Shown piece after piece: positions 1 to 6,819 of a stretch of DNA of 17,873 nt. Origin of the DNA: Vulcanimicrobiota bacterium (lineage in GTDB: Bacteria; Vulcanimicrobiota; Xenobia; Xenobiales; JADMJV01); the NCBI GenBank assembly GCA_023447635.1, contig JAEXNA010000160.1, positions 1-17,873 of the forward strand, in the 5' to 3' direction. Under the pieces are notes generated by a model. It was given only the letters and a program-made list of their open reading frames with translations, was not told the origin of the DNA and searched no databases. The stretch's first letter is position 1, and the number at the start of each line of letters is the position of its first letter. The position numbers were made by a program, and so were the translations under genes.

Positions 1-1
1 G

Positions 2-544
2 GCCTCGGCCACCACGTCCTGGACGGCCCGACTCTTTCCCGTCCTGATAGCGATCCTGCTGGTCGGCCTAACCCTATGGGCCGGTTGGGTCTTCGGCTTT
101 ACCATCTACCGCGACTACCTTGCTATCCCCGGCGAGAAGCAGGTCCCCAAGATTACGGGGTTAGAGATCAAAGCCGCCTACGAAGCCGTGGAGGGCCAGG
201 GGCTGAAGCTTCAGGTTCACGAGTCCCGACACGACAAAAAAGTGCCCAAAAGGGTGGTTCTCACCCAGAACCCGCCGGCCGGACGCAAGGTTCGGGAAGG
301 TCGCACCATCCTGGTGGCCGTCTCGCTGGGGCCGGAACTGATGGAGGTTCCCAAACTCGAAGGCGAATCGCTGCGGTCGGCCAAGATCGCCCTATCCAAC
401 GCGAAGCTGAATCTGGGCAAAGTGACGTTTGAAGACGCCGCCTACAACGAAGACGAGGCCGTGACCAAGCAGAACCCCGGCCCCGGCAAACTGGTTCAAC
501 GCGGTCAGGCGATCCACCTGACCGTGCGTCGCGCCTACCGCTGA
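2..544 (+). CDS. Membrane-anchored PASTA-domain protein (5' end cut off)
   Basis: The frame is open from the window edge, so the start lies upstream; 180 residues are visible. Residues about 11-34 form a hydrophobic membrane segment (LFPVLIAILLVGLTLWAGW). Two PASTA-like repeats follow: about 48-115, starting QVPKITG and containing TQNPPAGRKV, and about 116-178, starting EVPKLEG and containing KQNPGPGKLV. The V-P-x-L/I-x-G opening and the QxPxxGxxV turn are PASTA hallmarks. PASTA domains usually sit outside the cell and bind peptidoglycan muropeptides or beta-lactams, often at the end of Ser/Thr kinases or penicillin-binding proteins. No kinase or transpeptidase sequence is visible, so this is either a stand-alone PASTA protein or the tail of a larger one. 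rpe follows after 50 bp, an order also seen in Firmicutes, where a PASTA kinase lies close to rpe. The domain call is firm; the full architecture is unknown. Confidence 0.85.
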   Translation, partial: ASATTSWTARLFPVLIAILLVGLTLWAGWVFGFTIYRDYLAIPGEKQVPKITGLEIKAAYEAVEGQGLKLQVHESRHDKKVPKRVVLTQNPPAGRKVREGRTILVAVSLGPELMEVPKLEGESLRSAKIALSNAKLNLGKVTFEDAAYNEDEAVTKQNPGPGKLVQRGQAIHLTVRRAYR

Positions 545-594
545 CACCAGCCGCCAACGTTCTCCAATTCCCCCTGACAAGAGAGGTCCCACCC

Positions 595-1272
595 GTGAGT
601 TCCGCCCCTTCCGCTCCTCTGATCGCCCCCTCCATTCTGGCCTGTGATTTTGCCCGCCTGGGCGAGAGCGTCGGCCGGGTGCTCGAAGCGGGCGCTGATC
701 TGCTGCACTTGGATTTTATGGACGGGCACTTCGTGCCAAACCTCTCCTTCGGGTTTCCCATCGCTCAAGCGGTGGCGAAGGCGTTCCCTAAGGTTCGGCT
801 CGACGTCCATCTCATGGTGACGAACCCGGATGACTACCTCGAGCGTCTGGCCGAGCTGAACTGTTACCAGGTCAGTGTGCACTGGGAGACCTGTCCCAAT
901 CTGCACCGCACGCTCCAACGCATACGGCAACTCGGAATGAAAGCTGGCGTGGCCTACAACCCTCACACTCCCCTTCAGGGGCTAGAGTATCTCAAAGAGG
1001 TCCTCGACAACGTGCTGGTCATGACGGTGAACCCTGGCTTTGGAGGGCAGTCGTTCCTGCCCGAAGTGCTCGACAAGGTCACCCAGGCCAGAGAGTTCGC
1101 CCGTAAGCACAATCCGGAGATGCACGTCTCTGTCGACGGAGGCGTCAACGGGCAGACCGGCCGTCTCTGCGCCGAAGCGGGAGCCGACCTGCTGGTCGCC
1201 GGCAGCTACCTTTTCGAAGCTTCCGACCTTGCTGCGGCCCTGGCCGCTCTTCGCCTTCAGACGGTAGGGTAG
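595..1272 (+). CDS. rpe: Ribulose-phosphate 3-epimerase
   Basis: Interconverts D-ribulose 5-phosphate and D-xylulose 5-phosphate in the cytoplasmic pentose phosphate pathway. The 225-residue product has the normal length and the complete TIM-barrel signature set: APSILACD (S13), HLDFMDGHFVPN (metal and catalytic H38, D40, M42), DVHLMV (H72), the phosphate-binding loop NPGFGGQSF (146-154) and SVDGGV (second catalytic Asp, D181). The start is GTG at 595, preceded by the purine-rich AAGAGAGGT at 579-587 at good spacing; the conserved APSILA block begins at residue 11, which suits this start. It lies 50 bp after the PASTA gene and 6 bp before a lipoprotein gene, so it is probably co-transcribed with both. 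Nothing unusual was seen in the protein. Confidence 0.97.
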   Translation: MSSAPSAPLIAPSILACDFARLGESVGRVLEAGADLLHLDFMDGHFVPNLSFGFPIAQAVAKAFPKVRLDVHLMVTNPDDYLERLAELNCYQVSVHWETCPNLHRTLQRIRQLGMKAGVAYNPHTPLQGLEYLKEVLDNVLVMTVNPGFGGQSFLPEVLDKVTQAREFARKHNPEMHVSVDGGVNGQTGRLCAEAGADLLVAGSYLFEASDLAAALAALRLQTVG

Positions 1273-1278
1273 GGCGGA

Positions 1279-2622
1279 TTGGGCAAACCGACTCTTGCCG
1301 TCTCCTTGACCGGGCTGGCGCTCTGGCTGGGCTCGGGCTGCTCCGCCCCACCAGTTCGCTCGGTCGAGATGACCTTTCGAGCGACCAATACGGCTGACCA
1401 CATCCTGGTGGTCGAAGGCCAGACGAACCTCCCGGCGGGTTCGCCGCTGAAAGCCGAGATTCGCACTCGGGACGGCCTGGTTTTGCTACGAGACAGCGCC
1501 GTGGTCAGCCACGACAAATTCTTCTTCGACTTTGATCTCGACAGCTTGCAAGGCCTAAGCCTGTACCAGGTGGTGGTCCGGTTCGATCCCCAGACCGCTC
1601 CTCTGGGGGTTCGTCAGGTCACCGGACTCTGGGGAGAATCGTTGGAGGGGCCGGGGGTCAAGACGGTGGACCGCCATCGCATCTACGAGCGCAAACTCGA
1701 GGTGCTGCTTACCGCCGACAGCGAGGGAGAAGACTGGGAAGGTCGCGACTTTTCCTCGATGGAGCCTAGCGAGCGAAATCGCATCGTGGTTCAACTCGAA
1801 GAGCAGATCGAAAAGAAGCCCGACGACCGCAACGCCAAACTGGCCCTGGCCCGGGCCTACATCGCCGGCGACCCTAGAGAGCTGGCCAGCGGAACGCGAG
1901 CTTACGCCTTGCTCAAAGAGGTCGTCTCCAGCAACGACGGGGATCACACAGGCACCCAGGCGCTCAAGCTTACGGCTGGCATCGAGGCCAAAGAGCGCAA
2001 AACTCAGGAAGCCGCAGAGCAGCGAGAAAAGACCGCTCGGGGCGACAAGTTCAAAACCGAGAAGACGATCTGGCCGGGCAAGGCCGTCGGCGCCTTCCAG
2101 CTCGGCAGCTCCTATCGGATTCTGGCCCGTCACCTGAAGCTTGACCGTCCGCCGGACTTCAGCGGCGGGGATGGAAAAGTCCGGGTGCGACCCAAAAACT
2201 TTCCAGGTCTGGAGCTTCACTTTGACCGAACCAGCCGCCGCATCGTGGCCATCCGTACGACCTCGAAGCGCTTCTTGCTGCCCGAGAAGCTCGGGGTGGG
2301 AAGCCTGCTCCAGGAGCTACAGCAAGCCTACGGACGCGAGGCCGTTCCTACACCCAACTTCCGCTTCGAAGGGAACCGACCCGACGGGCGAGCCATCTAT
2401 CGCGGAACCTCGACCGCCAGTGGACTGGAGTTCGAAATCTTGCGCGAGGTCGACCCGACTTTTGGGCTTCCGCTCGACAAGGTCGAAGCCGTCACGGTGT
2501 TTCTGCCTTCCGAGGAGCCTGTTCCCGTCGACCCCGCCCCGGAATCGGAAGCCGAGTCCGCGCCAACTCCCACCTCCTCGCCGTCCCCAGAGGGGGCGAG
2601 CGCGACGCCCGGCGAACCGTAG
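1279..2622 (+). CDS. Putative lipoprotein of unknown function
   Basis: A 447-residue protein starting with TTG at 1279, 6 bp after the rpe stop; the end of rpe supplies a GGTAGGG-like ribosome site. The N-terminus has one Lys, a hydrophobic stretch and LGSGC with Cys21, so it looks like a lipoprotein signal (the -3 position is Gly, not the usual Leu). About residues 28-120 have alternating hydrophobic strands suggesting a beta-sandwich domain. About 160-255 are helical and charged, resembling a degenerate TPR stretch (EEQIEKKPDDRNAKLALA). About 265-415 form another mixed domain, followed by a Pro/Ser/Glu-rich tail from about 418. I do not recognise a named family. It is followed after 17 bp by a PilT-like ATPase gene, so a role at the cell envelope linked to pili is possible but is only inferred from position. 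The gene is certain from its length and tight spacing; the function is unknown. Confidence 0.8.
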   Translation: MGKPTLAVSLTGLALWLGSGCSAPPVRSVEMTFRATNTADHILVVEGQTNLPAGSPLKAEIRTRDGLVLLRDSAVVSHDKFFFDFDLDSLQGLSLYQVVVRFDPQTAPLGVRQVTGLWGESLEGPGVKTVDRHRIYERKLEVLLTADSEGEDWEGRDFSSMEPSERNRIVVQLEEQIEKKPDDRNAKLALARAYIAGDPRELASGTRAYALLKEVVSSNDGDHTGTQALKLTAGIEAKERKTQEAAEQREKTARGDKFKTEKTIWPGKAVGAFQLGSSYRILARHLKLDRPPDFSGGDGKVRVRPKNFPGLELHFDRTSRRIVAIRTTSKRFLLPEKLGVGSLLQELQQAYGREAVPTPNFRFEGNRPDGRAIYRGTSTASGLEFEILREVDPTFGLPLDKVEAVTVFLPSEEPVPVDPAPESEAESAPTPTSSPSPEGASATPGEP

Positions 2623-2639
2623 TCGGCTTCGAGGAGCCG

Positions 2640-3995
2640 ATGCGTCTCTCGGAGAAAGGGCGTCGCATGGAGTTAATGCGGCAACCCCAGCCAGAGCCCG
2701 AACCTCCCGCCACCCCTTCGCCTGACGAATCTCGCCTGGAGCGACTGGAAGAGCGGCTACAGCTTTTAGAACAGCTGCTCAGTGCGACCACCGGCGGAAA
2801 TGAGGCGAGCGTCGACATCGATCTCTCCGAGCACCTGTCCCCTCCGGCCGGGCTGAACTTTGCCCTCGAGGATCTGCTGCGCACGGTGATCAAAAACCGG
2901 GCCAGCGACCTACATATCAAGCCGTTCGCTCCTCCCACCGTGCGCCTGGAGGGGAATCTGGTCCCTATCGGCGACCGCCCTCTCACACCCGAAGAGAGCA
3001 ACTACCTGGTACTCTCCTCGCTGCCGCCGCGCAAACGGATCCCGCTTTCCCAACTTCGGGAGGTTGACCACGCCTACGTCGCCTTTGGTACCCGCTTCCG
3101 ACTCAACGCTTTTCTCGAGCGAGGCCACCTCTCGGCGGCTTTCCGTCGCATCAACAGCACGGTGCCGCGCTTTGCGGAATTAGGACTGCCGGCGGTCTTA
3201 GAGCGGCTGGCCTCTCTTCAGGACGGCCTGGTGCTGATCACCGGTCCGGCGGGCGCCGGGAAGTCGACCACCCTGGCCTCTGTGGTCGACTGGATCAACG
3301 ATAATCGGCGGGCTCATATCGTGACCATCGAGGACCCGATCGAGTTTCATCACCAGGACCGCACGGCCTACATCTCTCAGCGAGAGGTCGGAACGGACAC
3401 CACATCGTTCATGGAAGCGCTCAAGCAAGCGCTGCGCCAGGACCCTAACGTGATCATGCTGGGCGAGATGCGCGACGCCGAGACGATCATGACAGCTGTC
3501 ACCGCCGCCGAGACGGGACATCTGGTCATATCGACCCTGCACACTCCCAACACGGTCCAGGCTATCGACCGTATCGTCGACTCTTTCGCAGGCCAGACAC
3601 AGAAGCAGGTTCGCCTGCTGCTCGCTTCTTGCTTGCGCGGGGTGGTCAGCCAGAAGCTGATCAATCGAGCCGACGGCCGGGGTCGCGTACCCGCCGTGGA
3701 AGTCCTGATCAACACCTCGACTGTGGCGTCCCATATTCTCGACGGACAGACCCACGAGATCTACCAGTACATCCAACGAGGCGAAAGCGACGGTATGCAG
3801 ACCTTCACCCAGTCTCTGATCAACCTGCTCGACCGAGGTCTGATCAGCTATCAAGACGCCACCCACGTGGCCGACCGGAAAACCGAACTTCGGCTGGCCA
3901 GCGAGCAGCGACGCCGTCCACCTTCGGCGGCTCCTTCCCGAAGAGAGGTCGACCCCGAAGAGCGCCCGGCCGGCGACCTGTTAGACCTGCTATGA
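2640..3995 (+). CDS. pilT: PilT-family type IV pilus retraction ATPase
   Basis: A cytoplasmic secretion-superfamily ATPase that, in the PilT family, powers pilus retraction and twitching. Numbering from 2640: residues 1-75 are a Pro/Glu-rich and short coiled-coil extension (RLERLEERLQLLEQLL). An N-terminal PAS-like region begins about 75 (NRASDLHIKP). The ATPase core has Walker A GPAGAGKST (202-210), the Asp box VTIEDPIEF, Walker B region DPNVIMLGEMRDAETI (from 268, Glu276) and the His box ETGHLVISTLHT (His294). The GMQTFTQSL block near the end also matches PilT. The C-terminal AIRNLIRE motif, important for retraction in studied PilT proteins, is replaced by TVASHILDG (361-369). A poorly conserved tail of about 50 residues follows. 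ATG 2640 has GAGGAG only 3 bp upstream; ATG 2667 has GGAGAAAGGG at 2651-2660 and may be the true start (442 aa). It overlaps the next gene by ATGA. Confidence 0.92.
   Translation: MRLSEKGRRMELMRQPQPEPEPPATPSPDESRLERLEERLQLLEQLLSATTGGNEASVDIDLSEHLSPPAGLNFALEDLLRTVIKNRASDLHIKPFAPPTVRLEGNLVPIGDRPLTPEESNYLVLSSLPPRKRIPLSQLREVDHAYVAFGTRFRLNAFLERGHLSAAFRRINSTVPRFAELGLPAVLERLASLQDGLVLITGPAGAGKSTTLASVVDWINDNRRAHIVTIEDPIEFHHQDRTAYISQREVGTDTTSFMEALKQALRQDPNVIMLGEMRDAETIMTAVTAAETGHLVISTLHTPNTVQAIDRIVDSFAGQTQKQVRLLLASCLRGVVSQKLINRADGRGRVPAVEVLINTSTVASHILDGQTHEIYQYIQRGESDGMQTFTQSLINLLDRGLISYQDATHVADRKTELRLASEQRRRPPSAAPSRREVDPEERPAGDLLDLL
2651..2660 (+). promoter_or_regulatory. Possible ribosome binding site for an alternative pilT start
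   Basis: The purine run GGAGAAAGGG lies 6 bp before ATG 2667, which is in frame with the longer ORF starting at 2640. Its spacing is more usual than that of GAGGAG (2631-2636), which is 3 bp from ATG 2640. The choice changes only nine unconserved residues. Confidence 0.4.
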
Positions 3996-4687
3996 GGGAC
4001 GAAGCGTTCTGGTCCTGGCTCGAGGCTCACTCCGGCCGACGCGCCGCGCGCCCGCTGGCCGACCTGGTCGGGGAGGCAGGTGGTCCCCAATGCTGCGCGG
4101 TAGTCGGCGTGGATCTGATCGAAGGGTTCTGCCGCAAGGGACCGCTGGCTGGGCCCAGGGTCGAGGCGCTGATCGGGCCGACGGTGGACTTTCTGACCCG
4201 CTGCCACGAGATCGGCATCCGGGACTTCCTCTTTCCCTGTGACGCCCACCAGCCCGACAGCCCCGAGTTTGCCTCATTTCCGCCCCACTGCATCGTGGGG
4301 ACGGCGGAATCGGACCTGGTCTCGGAGCTGTCCGCCTTGCCGTTTGCTCACACTTTCGAACGGTTCGACAAGCGGTCGGTGTCGAGCCTGACCGAAACGA
4401 ACCTGGCCATGCGACTTCAGGGCGACCAGATTCAAAAGATCATCTGTATCGGCGACTGTACGGACCTTTGCCTCTACCACCTGGCCACCGGCTTGAAGTA
4501 CCTGGCCAACTCTAGTGGGCTGCCCTGGGAGATCGTGGTCCCGGCCAATCTGGTGGCGACTTACGACTTGCCGGTCGAGGCGGCTCTTGCCATCGGGGCC
4601 CTGCCTCACCCAGGCGACCTTCTGCACGAGCTTTTCCTTTACCATCTTCAGCTCAACGGCGTGAGCGTGGTCGCTTCCCTCGATTAG
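3992..4687 (+). CDS. Nicotinamidase-like cysteine hydrolase (isochorismatase fold)
   Basis: A 231-residue protein starting at ATG 3992, inside the pilT stop codon (ATGA), which suggests translational coupling. The isochorismatase-fold catalytic triad is visible: Asp41 in VVGVDLIEGF, Lys127 in FDKRSVSSL and Cys160 in GDCTDLCLY. Metal-site residues typical of nicotinamidases are also present: Asp84 and His86 in CDAHQP, and His99 in FPPHCIVGT. Nicotinamidases deaminate nicotinamide to nicotinate for NAD salvage, and the PPHCxxGT block favours that branch. The third metal-site His of PncA is not at its expected place; Glu92 or a neighbour may substitute. A long N-terminal lead of about 35 residues precedes the first strand. 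The open frame extends upstream to 3629, but that part runs inside conserved pilT sequence in another frame and is not coding. Fold call is strong, substrate is inferred. Confidence 0.87.
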   Translation: MRDEAFWSWLEAHSGRRAARPLADLVGEAGGPQCCAVVGVDLIEGFCRKGPLAGPRVEALIGPTVDFLTRCHEIGIRDFLFPCDAHQPDSPEFASFPPHCIVGTAESDLVSELSALPFAHTFERFDKRSVSSLTETNLAMRLQGDQIQKIICIGDCTDLCLYHLATGLKYLANSSGLPWEIVVPANLVATYDLPVEAALAIGALPHPGDLLHELFLYHLQLNGVSVVASLD

Positions 4688-4773
4688 CAGGCCCAGATCC
4701 GCTCCGACCGAAGACTCCTTATCGATCAACAGAAAGGCTCGATCCGGCACAGGCCGTTCGAGGACAGGTAGGC

Positions 4774-5286
4774 ATGGGAGTTCTGACCAGAGACGAGATC
4801 TTCAAAGCGATCGCCGACGGGCGCATCGAGATCGACCCTTATCGCCCGGAGTTCGTAGGGCCCGGGTCCGTCGACTTACATCTGGGGAATCAGTTCCGGG
4901 TGTTTCAGAAACTTCACCAGATCTACCACGTGACGGACGACTCCGACTTTCATCAGGTCACCCAACTGGTGGAAGTCGAGGACCATTTCGTCCTGATGCC
5001 GGGCGAAACGGTGCTGGGCGTGACCACCGAACGCATCAAGCTGGCGCCGTCCCTTTGCGGCCGGCTCGAGGGTCGAAGCCGTTTCGCTCGCCTGGGGCTG
5101 ATGGTCCACATCACGGCCGGCTTCATGCAGCCCGGAATCAACAATCACCAGGTGCTTGAGATTTCCAACGTCTCTAGCATTCCGCTGGCCCTGCATCCCG
5201 GTACCCGGTTCTGCCAGTTTATCTTCGAAACGTGTGTTGGCGAAGCGACCTATCAAGGCCGTTTCGCCAACCAGTCGATCCCGTAG
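4774..5286 (+). CDS. dcd: dCTP deaminase (Dcd/DUT family)
   Basis: A 170-residue trimeric-dUTPase-fold protein. Family Dcd enzymes deaminate dCTP to dUTP, feeding dTMP synthesis; some members also hydrolyse dUTP to dUMP. Visible motifs: GPGSVDLHLG (29-38), PGETVLGVTTERI (76-88), the active-site block EGRSRFARLGL (R101, S102, R106), HITAGFMQPG (112-121) and HQVLEISN with the likely catalytic Glu129. The PGTRFCQFIFE strand closes the fold. The length is slightly below that of E. coli Dcd (193 aa). Start ATG 4774 is preceded by the purine-rich AGGACAGGTAGG. The 86-bp gap upstream is wider than others in this cluster, so it may be the last gene of the operon or have its own promoter. Sequence alone does not separate a mono-functional deaminase from the bifunctional deaminase/dUTPase type. 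Confidence 0.92.
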   Translation: MGVLTRDEIFKAIADGRIEIDPYRPEFVGPGSVDLHLGNQFRVFQKLHQIYHVTDDSDFHQVTQLVEVEDHFVLMPGETVLGVTTERIKLAPSLCGRLEGRSRFARLGLMVHITAGFMQPGINNHQVLEISNVSSIPLALHPGTRFCQFIFETCVGEATYQGRFANQSIP

Positions 5287-5293
5287 AAGCGCT

Positions 5294-6586
5294 TTACAAC
5301 GCCAGTTCCGGGGCGTAAAACAGGAAGCCGCCCGAGGTGAGCGCCTGCTGGCTTAGCCCCAGAATCGCGGTGGAATGGGTGGCGCGAGAGATCTCCTGCC
5401 ACCCTCCAGCCGGCGGCACCACCGTGCGGATCGGACGGTCCGTGCCGGGACGATAGATCCCGTAAGACGCCGAATCGAGGGGGTCGGCCTGGATATAGTA
5501 GCGCCAGTTTTCCCCGTAGAGGTCCTGGGCGCGTTTCTTGAGCTGTCCGGGCAGTTCAGGACGGCTGGACAGTTCGACCCCTTTGAACAGCTGCCGGGAG
5601 AGAAAGCGGTTCGCCAGGTCGGCCAGAACCTTGTCTTTCGACTGGCGCCACATCTTCAGAGCGTGAAAAAGGTCAAAATCGTCGAGCCCCAGGAAGTTCG
5701 TGAGAAACTCTCCCTGGTCGGTGGGCAGTTCCGGGGTTCCGCCCAGACGGAAGAGAAACTCGAGATTGGGCGGAAGCCAGAGAGCGCTGGCGTCGTCGAG
5801 AAACACCTCTCGAGCCCGATCCAGGGTCAGCCGAAGCAGCAGTTCCGCCGAACGCACGGCCCGGTGCAGGTAGACCTGCCAGTACATGAAGTAGCGGGAG
5901 AAGAGGAACTCCTCGACGGCCAATACCCCCTTTCCGCCGATAGCCAGAACCAGGCCCTCGCGCTCTTCCGCGAAAAGGTCCTCGGAGTTCAGCGCCGCCT
6001 TCAGCGGCACCAGCGTTTCGAGAATCCGCTGATTGTCGAACAGGCCGTATTTGACGCCGGTATACAGGGAGTCGCGCTGAAGATAGTCCATCCGGTCGAC
6101 GTCGAGTTGGCCGGACAGAAGTTCGCACAGAACCGGCTCTCGGAAACGGTTGGTCAGCAGGTCAACGACGTCCTGAGGGTCACAACCGTGACTTTCTAAC
6201 AGCGGCCGCAGCGGACCGGTGATGATTCCGTGCCCGAGTTTCTCGTGATCGATTCCCACAAAAGTGTGCTCCAGGGCGTGGGAGAACGGTCCGTGGCCGA
6301 TATCGTGCAGCAAGGCTGCGGCCAGAGCGGCCTTGCGTACCTGAGGTTCGGTATGAAGCTTCCCGGTGCTCTCCCAGCGTTCCAGCACACAGTGCATCAG
6401 CCACATCACGCCCAGGGCGTGCTGGAAGCGACTATGCTCGGCCCCGTGGAAGACGAGAAAGCAGCTTCCCAATTGGCGAATGCGGCGAAGCCGCTGGAAT
6501 TCAAAGCTGTCGACCAGGTCGAGAATCAGGGGATCGGGGAGAAACATGTTTCCGTGCACGGGGTCGCGCATGGTTTTGTTGGCCAT
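5294..6586 (-). CDS. HD-domain phosphohydrolase, SAMHD1/COG1078-like
   Basis: A 430-residue protein of the HD superfamily branch that includes SAMHD1 and B. subtilis YwfO; studied members hydrolyse dNTPs to deoxynucleosides and triphosphate. The opening MRDPVHGNMFL (6-16) and FQRLRRIRQLGS (30-41) are typical of this branch. The metal site reads His56 (SRFQHALGV), His94-Asp95 (LLHDIGHGPFSH) and the Asp-rich DVDRMDY (162-168) followed by LQRDSLYTGV. The C-terminal half is helical with a less conserved end. Start ATG (6584-6586) has GAAGGGC seven bases upstream on the minus strand, and the family motif begins almost at once, which supports it. It is convergent with dcd, 7 bp between stops, and has its own divergent promoter region. 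Whether it acts on dNTPs, or only binds nucleotides, cannot be decided from sequence. Confidence 0.92.
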   Translation of the reverse strand: MANKTMRDPVHGNMFLPDPLILDLVDSFEFQRLRRIRQLGSCFLVFHGAEHSRFQHALGVMWLMHCVLERWESTGKLHTEPQVRKAALAAALLHDIGHGPFSHALEHTFVGIDHEKLGHGIITGPLRPLLESHGCDPQDVVDLLTNRFREPVLCELLSGQLDVDRMDYLQRDSLYTGVKYGLFDNQRILETLVPLKAALNSEDLFAEEREGLVLAIGGKGVLAVEEFLFSRYFMYWQVYLHRAVRSAELLLRLTLDRAREVFLDDASALWLPPNLEFLFRLGGTPELPTDQGEFLTNFLGLDDFDLFHALKMWRQSKDKVLADLANRFLSRQLFKGVELSSRPELPGQLKKRAQDLYGENWRYYIQADPLDSASYGIYRPGTDRPIRTVVPPAGGWQEISRATHSTAILGLSQQALTSGGFLFYAPELAL

Positions 6587-6819
6587 GCCGGCGCCCTTCG
6601 TAGCGGCTTCGACCGTTTCCCTTGTCTTTGTGTCGAAGGGGATTCCTGGTGGGGCTTGGAAGGTCCGAGGACGACGGCGCTGCCTCTCCAGGGAGGAGGG
6701 GAAAGGGCGTCGAAGCCCGGTTTGGGAGCAAGCGGGCGACGTTGGGGAAGGCCGCCGCCACGACGGTTGGCGCTCCTACACGAATTCGAGGTTACAGGGA
6801 AAGGAAAGCTGCCCTTCGA
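6587..6819. other. 233-bp divergent intergenic region
   Basis: Lies between the starts of the minus-strand HD gene and the plus-strand VIT/VWA gene, so it should hold both promoters. I could not identify convincing -35/-10 pairs on either strand. It contains an inverted repeat (CTTCGAC 6607-6613 and GTCGAAG 6632-6638), a further direct copy of GTCGAAG at 6709-6715 and a purine-rich tract (6691-6706). The plus-strand frame of the downstream gene stays open back to 6622, but the peptide it would encode is Arg/Gly-rich and resembles translated non-coding DNA. Confidence 0.6.
6607..6638. repeat. Inverted repeat, possible operator
   Basis: Perfect 7-bp arms CTTCGAC and GTCGAAG are separated by 18 bp, about 20 bp upstream of the HD gene start. 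The spacing suits a dimeric regulator or may be chance, because GTC-GAA is a common codon pair in this genome. A third copy of GTCGAAG lies at 6709-6715. Confidence 0.25.

Noticed and set aside
3629..3991. N-terminal extension of the nicotinamidase-like protein
   Set aside because: It runs inside conserved pilT coding sequence and is Arg/Pro-rich; the ATGA overlap gives a natural start.
5375..6199. Long plus-strand open frame opposite the HD gene
   Set aside because: The minus strand carries the full HD metal-binding motif set and a good ribosome site; the plus frame has no recognisable motif.
6622..6819. N-terminal extension of the VIT/VWA protein
   Set aside because: The frame is open but the peptide is rich in Arg, Gly and Ala with no fold pattern, lies in the divergent promoter region, and a better GTG start with an upstream purine run exists at 6820.
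6587..6819. Sigma-70 type promoter, for example TTGGCG at 6767-6772
   Set aside because: No acceptable -10 hexamer lies at 16-18 bp (GTTACA is a poor match), so no promoter was called.
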